Origin: Crossaster papposus
Lineage: Eukaryota; Echinodermata; Asteroidea; Velatida; Solasteridae
Reading direction: 5' to 3'
Length of the DNA: 64,000 bases
Assembly: GCA_037893245.1 (NCBI GenBank)
Contig: JBAIAA010000673.1
Location: 527,782-591,781, forward strand
The notes beneath the pieces were generated by a model that was given only the letters and a program-made list of their open reading frames with translations, was not told the origin of the DNA and did no database searches. A program made the position numbers and the translations under genes. This document shows positions 22,401 through 30,668 of the stretch, piece after piece. The number at the start of each line of letters is the position of its first letter. The first letter of the stretch is position 1.

Positions 22401-25400
22401 GAAAAACAAATTGAAATAAAGAAAAAAATAGTATTTTTTTTGGTCAGTAGAAAGACTTGTCTATCTCAAAATTTAAGAATGTGTTCCCCTTAAACAGTTC
22501 GCGCCAGAATTATTTCAATATCAGCCGAGGCGCGGGATTATTTTTAACGAAACTCGATCCGAGGCGGGTTCAGGCCGATGGTACCGGGATGCACACCGCC
22601 ACATTTCCGGCCTTGCTTGCGCTGCTGACAGACATTTCCGTCTTTGCTCGTGACGTGTTTATGCGTCATCCGTTTCGAATCTAGGGAAACCTTTATATAC
22701 GTCCTCCGGCGCGATCTGGTTAAACAAATATAATAGCTTATAGTCAGGCATATTGGTGGCACAATATGATAGAACTGTTCACTTTATGATAAAGGCATGA
22801 CATTTGGAACACAGTCAGAGTATGTCATGAGAAAGATATTTGGCTGTAGGGCGATTGCAAATTTGTCATTTGAACAAATCTAGATTTAGAATAACATCCA
22901 ACTGCTTCAGAGTCTGTGGTCACCCAACGCAGCAGAATCCATCTCTGGCATTGTTCAATGAGGAACTAGCTCTCAATAGTCTTAGACTGTGGTGTTAACA
23001 GCTGAATGCATCAAAGTGCACCAGACGTTTTTTGTTCCTGATGTGCTGTGCTACATCTGGCAGAATTATAGGTTAAAATTCCATGCTTTTATCATTTATT
23101 TGAACAATTTTTCACCAATCTGCTTGACTATAACAGCGAAGACATTGTAAAAAAAAGGCTTGCCCTCAAATCAACCGTCTTAAAATATTCAGGTACTCAC
23201 TCACTCTCCAGGTGTAATGGCAGCTTCCATATCACAACGTGTCCGCTTTTCATCGCGACAGCCAACAATCTGTACGATTCCTTGTCAAGTTCCCAAGCTT
23301 CATCGTGTGAAACACCATCCGCCTGGTTTAATAAGGCTGGTGCAGGTCTGAAAGTACCTGACCAATCCAGAGCTATTAAAAGAGAAACAAAATTGAAAGT
23401 TAAAAAGTAAAGTAGACTATTTGTCGTTCATTATTATTATTATTAATTTTTATTTCTGCTAATGAAACCAAGGATCCCTCAAAAGCGCTCTAGGCACTGT
23501 AGCTCGTAAGCCTGAAAAAACCTGTAGAGAGAAGACAATGAGAAGAAGGTACAGTTTTAGAGGTGGGCGGAAAACCCCAGAAGAATTTCCTGGAGAAAAC
23601 CCATCGAGTCAAGCAGGGACTGAAAACCCAATTCACATATTGGCCCAGGCCAGATTCAAACCCGGGTCACAGCAGTGGAAGGCGAGGAAAGAACCACTTC
23701 GCCAACCTGACTCCCGACCTGACTCAACCTGACTCATCCTGACTTAACTAAAGTTAGCACAGCTCTTACTTTCCTCACCTTCCACCGCTGTGGCCCGGGT
23801 TCGATTCCCGGCCTGGTCCACATGTAGATTGGATTTTCAGTCCCTGCCTGATTACGTGGGTTTTTCCCTGGAAAATCCCTCAGGGGTTTTTCTCCCACCT
23901 CTAAGACTGTAATTTCTTCTCTCTACAGGTTTCCTCAGGCTTGCGGGCTTGCCAATGAAGAATTTTAAATTGCGAGCGCTGTCACACCCTAAATCGACGC
24001 ACGGATGTGCTTCGCGTCAAGGCTTCCACATAACCACTTTCCGTTACCGTGCGTCTATGCAAATTGACACTTGGGGGAAAACTCCTGCACGGACTTTACA
24101 CTCACTGACGGCAGCTAGCATGTAGACACGATGCTTGAATTCCACACACCGAGCCTCCAGCGAGGGTTCGGCCGGAAGATCTGGGCGTGGCTCCTCATTG
24201 ACGTGAGCATATCTTCTTTGGGAGAGGAGCTTACTGAGGAGGAGGGAGAGGTCTACAATCTGTAACAAAATCATGTGATGAGTATTTATAATTATAAGAT
24301 GAGTATTTATAAAGTGCATATGTGACCCGCTCCATCGAAATCAGGATTAAGTCGCAAAAAGACATTTGGAGATATGCACATGGTGAGAAAGGGAATTTCA
24401 TAAGCTTTCTAATGATACCCATCACAAGTGTGTAACTGTTTAGGTTAACAAGTTATGGTCTGATGAAGATGACAGGTGTATATTTAGTTGCCGAATCCAC
24501 ATTCCGAGAAAAACAGCTTTGAAATAAACAAAATTTACCAAAATCATACGGACAGCGCACACAAATCCTCTTTATTTTTATCTTTATTGATCGTTTTTAC
24601 ATACAATACATTAATGACAATAATCAGTGATAACTATACTTCATAAAAATACAATGTTCCGAAAATCGACTTGGTCACGATTTTCACCCATGCGTTCACT
24701 TCAAGGGCCAATTGCGTAAAACGGCCTCAGCGACTTATTCCTGATTACGATGGAGCGGGTCACATATGTCCACGGATATCGATGCTCAAGGCACGACACA
24801 ATTATTACCCTGTTCATCAGGCCCTTGGCCATGCGGCCATGCTTGACCTCGACACTCACAAAGACCCTGGGTAGAGAGAGGCAATTGTAGTTAAGTGTCT
24901 TGCCCAAGGGCACAAACCACCCTGTTTCTGGCAGGGTTCATATGAGTTGAACACCGTAACCACTGGGCCATGGCATTCTACTGGGTAAACCATAAAGTCA
25001 ACAAAAAATATTTAGGTTCGATAAAAGCCCCGTCTTAATTTGCTGCAATTCCATCCACGATTAACCCTAACTACCCCAAACCCATCAAACTCCAACTGCA
25101 GCTTTTGCTAGGTTTTGGCAGGTTTGGTACCAAACCGTAACAACTTGTTGTTAGACTTTGTTTGACTCAGTACCAAAGGCCCAGGGAGACCCTGTTGAAT
25201 TATGTGAGGTTCAGGACAGAAAGGCATGAGACTTGTCAAAATGTTAGAAATTTTGAGAATGCACAGGCATTTATACGTGAGTGACCCACATTGTCATGGC
25301 ACAGTTCCTGGTCAACTTTAAGTGTATGTACACTTACACCTTGTATGTGTGTCCCCACTAAAACACATAATACCACTGGCCAGTTATCACTGTTCCAAGT

Positions 25401-27852
25401 CAATAAAACTTCAACTGTTGGAGTTTGGCAGGTTTAGTACTGTTAGGTTCAGTACAGTGTACCAAAAATTACTGAACATGTGTGAGCTGTTGAAGTTTGT
25501 TAGGTTTGGTATGCTTCCTAGTGCGAGAGCCTAGGGGGTTAGTATAACAGGTTCCTCTTGGGGTAAACTGTCTTGCCTAGGAACACATTTTAGTTAGTCT
25601 GGAACAGCGACCCACTGAACAGGGCCAGGCAATGTCAAACCGTATTCTAAGAGCTTATACAGGATGCCACAGTACACACCATTCAATTGACGTACTGGTC
25701 GGTTTCACAAGTGTGTCCTCGAGCAAGACGTATTACCGTAATCATTTTTTCGCCCCTATAGTATACTTGCCATGGTCATGTTGCCTTTCTTCGACGTCCT
25801 TTTGTAAACGTTGAGTCGGTGGTCCAATGCGAGACATGCTAAAATCACACTAATTGAAGAGAAGAAAAAAAATCAAAAATCAAAAATGTTAAGAGCCCCT
25901 ATTACATAATTTTCAAAGTGTTTCCCAGCACCCAGTATATGGGTGGTAATCTGAGTATTGTGCAGATTTATGCGACCCTGGGCCCCAGCCAATCAGAGTC
26001 CACCGTGATGTCATTTGGTGCAGAAATCTGGACAAAGCTGCCGATTGGCCAATTTGGCTGCCGTGTTTTTGTAACATAGCAATGGGTAACGGAAGACGCA
26101 ATATTACGCTGAAAATTGCCTGCTGAATGGACATAATCTTGATGCCAAGATGTGGTCTTGGGAGCAATTATAGAATGCAGCTCCCACTCACAACTCTCAA
26201 CTTTATTTACCCTAGGACATTGAATGGACTGACCCTAACCCTAACCCTAACCCTGTATACCCCAATACCCATAGAATACAGGGCCACTCCATTCTATGTC
26301 ATAGGGTAAATAAAGTCGAGAGTTGTGAGTGGGCCCTGCTGGGCCCTGCATTCTATAGTTAAGCCGTGGTCTTGTTTGCACAATTAATCACCTAATCTGC
26401 TCGCACATCATAGACGCTCGTCCTAGTGTGTAATCATAAGAGGTACCTGTCAAACTGCCGGGTACCAGCCAGCGACCATCGGACCAGCTTGAGACCATTC
26501 CTGCTACTGATAGCTCGGGCAAAATTAATGTCTTCACAACTGTCGCTGGTTGGCGGGGAGAGGGTCTGGTCTGTCAAAATGGATCTCATCAGACCTGTGC
26601 CAGAAGGTGATTCAAAGCTGTCACAGATTGGTGACTTCACGTACACAATTTAATGACAATAATGTGACAATTTAATGTGACAATAATACATGTTTATGTG
26701 ACAATGAAATGTGACAATAAAATGTGACAATGACATATAATATATTATGTGACATACAACTATGGCACATGACTATGACAATGAATGTATGACTATAGCA
26801 ATGGTATATTACTACGACATATGACTATGACAATGTTATGTGACATATGACTGTTGCACGATTATGACAAGGACGTATGACAATATCACAATAATGTGAC
26901 ATGTGACAATTGTGACAAATGGGACATATGACAATTACGACATTATGTGACATATGACAATTGTGACAAATGTGACAAATGTGACACGTCACAAATGTGA
27001 CAATTTTGACATGTGACAATTGTGACATGACAGTTATGATGTGACATGTGACAACTGTGAAATTCGACAATTGTGACAAATGTAACATGTATACGAGTCT
27101 CAACAGACTTACGGTTTTGTTGCTCTTCATCGTCCAATGTCTCAAAATCAATGCCGACATCAAACTCTAATATTTCAGCATGTGATTTGATGATGGACTT
27201 GTTGAAGACAAAGTTGCCGTTCTGTTTAGATGGATCACACTGCAGAGACTATTACCCCAAAACAATAAAAAACAATTTGTCAATGTTATGATAATGAATA
27301 TTAATTGGTCACGTTAATTCACTGCCACTGTGTAGTTGTGTGGTTTGTGGCTCAGTGTGCACAACTGAACTGAACCTAGTCCTAGAGTAGAGCGCGCAAA
27401 TAGCGCAATAAAAAAACAACTTTTAGTTTTAACAATGTTTAAAGACCTGCCAATGCAAAAAATCTAATATAATTATGTGACCCATCACATCAAAATCAGC
27501 AGCAAGTCGGAAATTGACTTTTTGAGATATTTACATGGTAATATTGACATTTTATAAGATTTGTAATGATACCCTGCCACTGCACTGGTGACCCAGCAAT
27601 GCCCAGTTGCAGTGGCAGTGGCAGTGCATTGTGCCCACGCGCCAATTCAAATCGCGGTAAACTCTCATCACCGACCCCAAAACAAAGAATTTTCCTAAAC
27701 TAACTGAATCCACACAAACTCACGAAAATCGTGACACATTTTGGAGTAGCAATGGCAATTCTGTTGTCCTCCGACCACGAAATCGCATCACAACTAACCG
27801 GCAGGTTCACGAGATTAATGGGCGCAGCCATCTTTGTTTTAGACCGATCCAT
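10432..27852 (-). CDS. GTF3C4: General transcription factor IIIC subunit 4 (TFIIIC90)
   Basis: Nuclear TFIIIC subunit for Pol III transcription: N-terminal WD40-like propeller, C-terminal zinc fingers. Exons (minus): 27724-27852, 27113-27239, 26466-26594, 25771-25838, 24106-24259, 23201-23372, 22185-22291, 20758-20921, 18944-19073, 17736-17819, 16797-16899, 15733-15827, 14882-15144, 13123-13162 (weak), 12662-12730, 11588-11641, 11063-11161, 10432-10496. Phases close to about 683 residues (human 822). Diagnostic matches: CDAISWSEDNRIAIAT (human LAWSEDHRVSVST), DWSGTF and LLAVAMKSGHVVIWKLPL (human MEWSGI, LLAVLFENGNIAVWQFQL), FGLAISPHGVF (human HGIAVSPCGAY), CDLCDEIIPF and CPNGHRWTRC (human CSLCKEILPF, CSNGHIWLRC), WLRRVLRQCCPLC at the C-terminus (human WIKRLLQSPCPFC). 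Intron 4 is GC-AG and intron 15 is U12-type AT-AC. A start at 27831 (MAAPINLVNLPV) is equally possible. A piece before the zinc finger is probably unrecognised or reduced. Confidence 0.9.
10745..10975. repeat. GGGAACACAGGGATC tandem repeat with inverted half
   Basis: The left part has repeats of CCCTATGTTCCCC, the right part repeats of GGGGAACACAGGGATC, so the two halves are complementary and can fold. Lies in the last intron of GTF3C4. Confidence 0.75.
11292..11462 (-). mobile_element. TTAA-bounded MITE, family C, short form
   Basis: TTAATCAGTTCGTGCTGG at the left and CCGGCTCGAACAGGTTAA at the right; interior CATGCCACGAGCAAGGCCGG. It lacks the internal duplicate block seen in the longer copies. 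Lies in a GTF3C4 intron near the 3' end. Confidence 0.8.
11868..12254. mobile_element. TTAA-bounded MITE, family B, copy 1
   Basis: TTAAAGGGATCGTATACATT at the left, and GTATACGATCCCTTTAA at the right. About 387 bp including both TTAA. An inverted copy with about the same length lies at 13271-13658. Located inside the U12 intron. Confidence 0.85.
12283..12507. mobile_element. Foldback element, family D
   Basis: Left arm GGCCAATTTTATAAAGCGTG then TTAAGCACAAACATGTGCTT; the right arm is its complement, with the interior phrases TTCCTTGGCAAAAACAGG and TACTGAGCAAGAGG. Related copies at 30384-30571, 43299-43528 and 48236-48474. Confidence 0.75.
13271..13658. mobile_element. TTAA-bounded MITE, family B, copy 2
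   Basis: Same ends as the copy at 11868-12254 but interior in opposite orientation. Lies about 1 kb from it, between two GTF3C4 exons, so the two copies form a large inverted repeat. Confidence 0.85.
14187..14300 (+). repeat. Dispersed repeat (ACCCTTCCTCTATGAGAGCT family)
   Basis: Starts GAACCCTTCCTCTATGAGAG, then GGCAGTGGCACATGCCAATG. Copies in XRCC2 intron 2 (minus) and near 21.46 kb. Followed by a (GTTT)n tract at about 14440-14470. Confidence 0.6.
15330..15577 (+). mobile_element. TTAA-bounded MITE, family C, long form
   Basis: TTAACCAGTCTGCGCCAGG at the left, CCGGCGCGAACTGATGGTTAA at the right. Interior GAAACTCGATCCGAGG-like block, then CATTTCCGGCCTTGCTCG twice, separated by CTGCTGACAGA. 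About 248 bp with both TTAA. Confidence 0.85.
16010..16785. repeat. CCCTAAC-capped phrase-repeat element with unexpanded minisatellite
   Basis: Starts TTAACCCCAAACTACCCCAA and ends with GGGGGTTAGGGTTAA (near 16690) and GGTTAGGGTTAAGGG (near 16775). The interior includes TCAAACTCCAACTGCAGGTT and GGAGTTTGGCAGGTTTAGTA. At 16150-16340 it includes AGTCACAAGTCC phrases related to the minisatellite at 2.7-3.0 kb. A close relative lies at 25062-25544 and a fragment at 32403-32560. Ends about 10 nt from a GTF3C4 splice donor. Confidence 0.6.
17143..17475 (-). mobile_element. Inverted-repeat element carrying a tRNA-like segment
   Basis: Ends AAACTAACCAGTGTAGCGGTT and AACCGCTACACCGGTTAGTA are complementary. 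At 17275-17340 the minus strand contains an A-box-like CATAGTTGGTAAAGAG and a perfect B-box GGTTCGAATCC. A second copy, truncated at its right side, lies at 33583-33803. Confidence 0.7.
17507..17733. repeat. 18-bp minisatellite abutting a GTF3C4 splice donor
   Basis: About 12 copies of CTTAATATGAGCTATGAC, almost perfect. The array ends within a few bases of the donor of the exon at 17736-17819, so on the minus strand it starts at the beginning of the intron. Confidence 0.95.
17900..18125 (+). mobile_element. TTAA MITE, family A, 5' part
   Basis: Begins TTAAAGGTAGTATACACCAT with the family interior TATCGTTTACCTGACCTG; the 3' half is lacking. Confidence 0.75.
18388..18873 (-). mobile_element. 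Foldback element, family E
   Basis: Both ends carry the palindromic motif AGGC-TGTGTCCGAAACGGGTG with nearby CTAGAGCTACGG repeats. About 486 bp. A second copy in opposite orientation lies at 36627-37125 and shares nearly all of the interior (ACGTCAATATCATCAGGTAT and complement). Confidence 0.8.
19161..19673 (+). repeat. 3' end of a CR1/L2-like non-LTR retrotransposon
   Basis: Degenerate reading shows LQNNAARITLTQP, then LPVRKRIIFKTAVNMYKA, then an RLRS-type motif, characteristic of the end of non-LTR ORF2. It closes with TGCGCTTTATAAATGCC and an ATT tract (19640-19664). Lies in GTF3C4 intron 8. Confidence 0.75.
20250..20618 (+). mobile_element. TTAA MITE, family A, near full length
   Basis: TTAAAGGTAAGAAACACCAT at the left and GATATCTGCAAATGGTGTAT at the right, with both interior halves present (GTTTAACTGACCTGTCCGAA; GGATATCTAGCGCAATC). 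It defines the roughly 370-bp family length. GTF3C4 intron 8. Confidence 0.8.
21573..21722. repeat. CCCTAAC/GTTAGGG-bounded short element
   Basis: Begins GTTAACCCTAACCCTCCAGG and ends GGCAGGGTTAGGGTTAATTA. Interior has TTGCCAGACGCATCAGATTG. About 150 bp; the smallest member of this class. Confidence 0.55.
22490..22723 (+). mobile_element. TTAA-bounded MITE, family C, long form
   Basis: TTAAACAGTTCGCGCCAG at the left and CCGGCGCGATCTGGTTAA at the right, with the duplicated CATTTCCG-CCTTGCTCG block. Lies in the GTF3C4 intron 22292-23200. Confidence 0.85.
23512..23705 (-). repeat. tRNA-derived SINE-like repeat, copy 1 of an inverted pair
   Basis: On the minus strand: a B-box-like GGGTTTGAATCTGG, then CAGTCCCTGCTTGACTCG, then a GGTTTTCTCCAGGAAATTC tail. 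Faces the copy at 23755-23960. Confidence 0.6.
23755..23960 (+). repeat. tRNA-derived SINE-like repeat, copy 2 of an inverted pair
   Basis: B-box-like GGGTTCGATTCCCGG, TTTTCAGTCCCTGCCTG, GGTTTTTCCCTGGAAAATCC, then TTTCCTCAGGCTTGCGGGCT. Complementary to 23512-23705 with about 50 bp between, so an intronic hairpin is possible. Confidence 0.65.
24318..24768. mobile_element. MITE with CATATGTGACCCGCTCCATCG ends
   Basis: Left end CATATGTGACCCGCTCCATC then AATCAGGATTAAGTCGC; the right end is the complement ending GGAGCGGGTCACATATG. About 450 bp. Related single ends occur near 20995, 27477 and 39262. Confidence 0.75.
24793..24979 (-). repeat. tRNA-derived SINE-like repeat
   Basis: On the minus strand: CCATGGCCCAGTGGTTACGG, TGCCCTTGGGCAAGACACTT, CTACAATTGCCTCTC. 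The same arrangement is on the plus strand at 30103-30377, where the GTAAAGCGCTTTGAGG end is also present. Confidence 0.7.
25062..25544. repeat. CCCTAAC-capped phrase-repeat element, second long copy
   Basis: Starts GATTAACCCTAACTACCCCA; shares long stretches with 16010-16785 (CAAAGGCCCAGGGAGACCCT, GTGCGAGAGCCTAGGGGGTT) but lacks the AGTCACAAGTCC interior. Lies inside the GC-AG intron. Confidence 0.6.
26155..26362. repeat. Foldback repeat with internal CCCTAA tract
   Basis: The left arm TATAGAATGCAGCTCCCACT and following ACAACTCTCAACTTTATTTA pair with the right arm AAATAAAGTCGAGAGTTGTG and GGGCCCTGCATTCTATAG. Between them is a (CCCTAA) tract of about four units at 26230-26253. Confidence 0.75.
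26640..27095. repeat. Degenerate TGTGACA-rich simple-sequence region
   Basis: About 450 bp of irregular repeats of ATGTGACA, TATGACAAT and TTGTGACAAA in GTF3C4 intron 2. Gives spurious reading frames; no exon recognised. Confidence 0.85.
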
Positions 27853-28206
27853 TATTAAGAAAAGGGACACATAAGTAAAATTAAGGCAACTTTTAAATAT
27901 CAACTTAGTAAAACGTACCCAGTAAATTAAAATAGGTCCCCATTTAACACAAGTTTTTATAAATATACAACAAATAGGTAAATATTTGGTTAAATATTCT
28001 GCTGTATGAACGTTGATCTGACGTTAGCAAAAAAATACCCAAAACAATCTCCCCTTTCATATAATGAGTACGTGTGGAATTTACAAACATAAACACGTAC
28101 GTACAAACACGTGCGACTATCGCGAGAAGCTAGTGCATGCAGCAAAGCAGACGAATCAGGCCCATGCGGCCGGGATCAATCATCACTTGATGAGTTCATG
28201 ACAAAA
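27853..28206. promoter_or_regulatory. Bidirectional promoter region between GTF3C4 and METTL18
   Basis: 354 bp between the divergent start codons. It contains TCGCGAGA (28120-28127), the core of the TCTCGCGAGA element common in bidirectional housekeeping promoters, and E-box-like CACGTAC/CACGTG around 28095-28112. The GTF3C4 start region includes AAGATGGCTGCGCC, a YY1-like site. No TATA box recognised. Function inferred. Confidence 0.55.
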
Positions 28207-30616
28207 ATGTCCTTTCAATTCAACTTCGATGTTGGACAAGATCAAGATGATGATTCAACTTCAAGTTCAAATTCAGGTCATTTTCATTATTTTAAGACCT
28301 AATTCTCATTGGCTGAATGCTGATCAATCATCATGCAAGCTGTCTGGGATGAATGGTTACCATGGTTACTACATGTACTAAGAACTGATTGTGGGCAGGT
28401 CTTGAAAGAGGGAGTACAAGTGGGGGGGGGGGGGGATTAATGAATTTTTGCGATTTATGATTATCGTGATACATACATCACATGGCCTACGTGTAGTATC
28501 ACATTTTTAATAAATGTTTAGGCAATTATAATTATGGGTCTAATTACTTCCCTATACTTTTTACCTCTTTAATTTGTTCAATTTCATATAAATATGATGT
28601 CATACTTTCTGTGATTTATTTACCCTTAATTTGATGAAGAAAATGCACCCCCCCCCCCCCTAAAAAAACTAAAAAAACAGGGTCAAATATTTAAGAAACT
28701 TTATCTACGTCACATATTTGTACAAATAATATTTCCATATTTCCTTTTTTAAGGTGCCGCCAAGTCTGACGAACCTACCAGCGATTCCAGAAAGCCCTGC
28801 GACATTTTAAGACCCGCCCAGGAAATATACCGTCCTGAATCACGGAGAGAAAATCCGGTAATCTTTGGTGATATCATTCTGTAAGACACACCCATATTTT
28901 GGTCACGCCTTAACGAAGTTCAGAGACTATGCAATTACTATTTCTGTACGTATTCCGTCCGTCCGTCGGGCCGTCCGTCGGTCCGTCGATCCGACCGTCT
29001 GTGCGTACGTAGTCCGTATACTATATGTGTCATTTTGGTTAACGTTTTGAAAAATTGGCATTACACGCAAAGTTCAATTGCAATCAAACTTGGGTCAAGC
29101 ATGTAATATTGTAACCTTTATATGATGGTCATCTCAAAGGTCAAGTACTGAGGTCAAAGGTCATTTGAGGTCACCTTGTAAAAGAGGCTGGAATTGTAAA
29201 AGTAAAAAACTTGAAGTTTAATGCCAAGCAAAATTGGGCCATAGATGCAATGTAGAAACTTTCATGTGATGGTGATATTAAATGTCACATATGGGGTCAA
29301 AGGTCATTTGAGGTCAAGTTGTAAAATACGTAATCGCAAAAGTAGCTGAAACTCTTTTTTATTTATATGTTCAAAGTTGATCCGTACAGCTCATCTCTAA
29401 ATAATTGGTCACATTCTAGCCCAGGGCAGTGGAGACATTGAGCGTCGGTGATCTTGAGTTGCTTTTCCTGAATCCGGAGGATGCAGAATTTGACAGACTC
29501 CTGGAAAGCTTAATAGAAGAGGACAGCGACGTTTCCAAGGCAACGGAAAGTCACTCCGACCTCATACCAAATGTCTATGAAGGTAGGGCAGTGTCCAACC
29601 CTCCCTTGGGCAAGTTTCCCCACTTCATCTACAACCTTCTCCCCCACCTACAATCGCCTCCAACCCTCCATCCTAAACTCTCCTCCCCCCCTGCTTACAC
29701 CCCCTACTTCCACCCCCCCCCTGCTTACACCCCCTACTTCCACCCCCCCCTTACTTTCACCAAAGTCTGATGATTTTTCATAAAACTTTTCATACTTTTT
29801 CTTAGTTTTTGCCATTCACTAACATATTTTCATAATTTGCAATTTCTGTAGTTTTTCTAGTTTTTACTTTTTCTTGAGGTGGCATGAAAGTGTGGGAGTG
29901 TTCTACCGATCTTGTTCACTACCTCCACGAAGCAGAGGTATCGTTGGAGAACAAGCAGGTCTTAGAGCTTGGCTGTGGGGCGGGCTTGCCGGGTATCTAT
30001 GCCGTTAAAAGAGGGGCCACTGCGGTACATTTCCAAGATTATGTAAGTCCGTAGCTTTTTTGTTGTACTTTTGCTCTGGGGCAGTTTTGTGGAGCTGCTA
30101 AGAATGCCATGGCCTAGTGGTTACGGTGTCGACTCGAACCCGTGTCCGATAGGACATGGATTCAAACCTGCCAGAAACATAGTATTTGTGCCCTTAGGCA
30201 AGACACTTAACTACAATTGCCTCTCTCCACGCAGAAGTATAAACGGGTACCTGTCAGGGTCAAGGCCGATTGAGCGCCTATAAACGGCTGCCGCGTGGTC
30301 CAGGGCCTGACGAACGGGGTAATAATTGTAAAGCGCTTTGAGGTAGTTGGTACGGTGAAAAGCGCTAGAAAACGTTAGAAAGCACAACAATTTGCTTAGC
30401 ATGAAAATTCTTCCTTGGCAAAAACAGGGTTACAGACCAAATTTTCAGGTAAATATATTGTTTGCGATTGATATTCAGCTGGTTTTACGTAACCTGTTTT
30501 TACTGAGCAAGACTTGTTTTGTGCTAAGCAAATTATTCTGTGCTTAGCAGCTTCAGGAAATTGGCCCAGGCCATTCACTAGCATTATTTAGGTTATGGTG
30601 CAAAATGCGGTGTTAT

Positions 30617-30668
<52 letters not shown>

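Larger units (their letters stand above)
24260..25770 (-). other. GC-AG intron of GTF3C4
   Basis: The donor is ATG|GCAAGTATA and the acceptor TTGTTACAG|ATTGTA. Only the GC donor gives the phase needed for IVDLSLLL, and it aligns with human QLVDLTEI without gaps. The nearby GTATAC site gives the wrong phase. GC-AG introns are a known minor U2 class. Confidence 0.7.

Noticed and set aside
26230-26253. Interstitial telomere from chromosome fusion
   Set aside because: Only about four CCCTAA units within a small foldback element; similar caps recur many times in the window.
26447-26465. GTACCT donor at 26446 for GTF3C4 exon 3
   Set aside because: It gives the wrong phase for the next exon (CLALDHRLNVY). 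The donor GTACCC before 26466 gives the right phase.
28111-28206. Upstream extension of METTL18 from 28111
   Set aside because: That frame begins with GTG, not ATG. Human METTL18 starts at the MTFQFNF equivalent, which is 28207 here.
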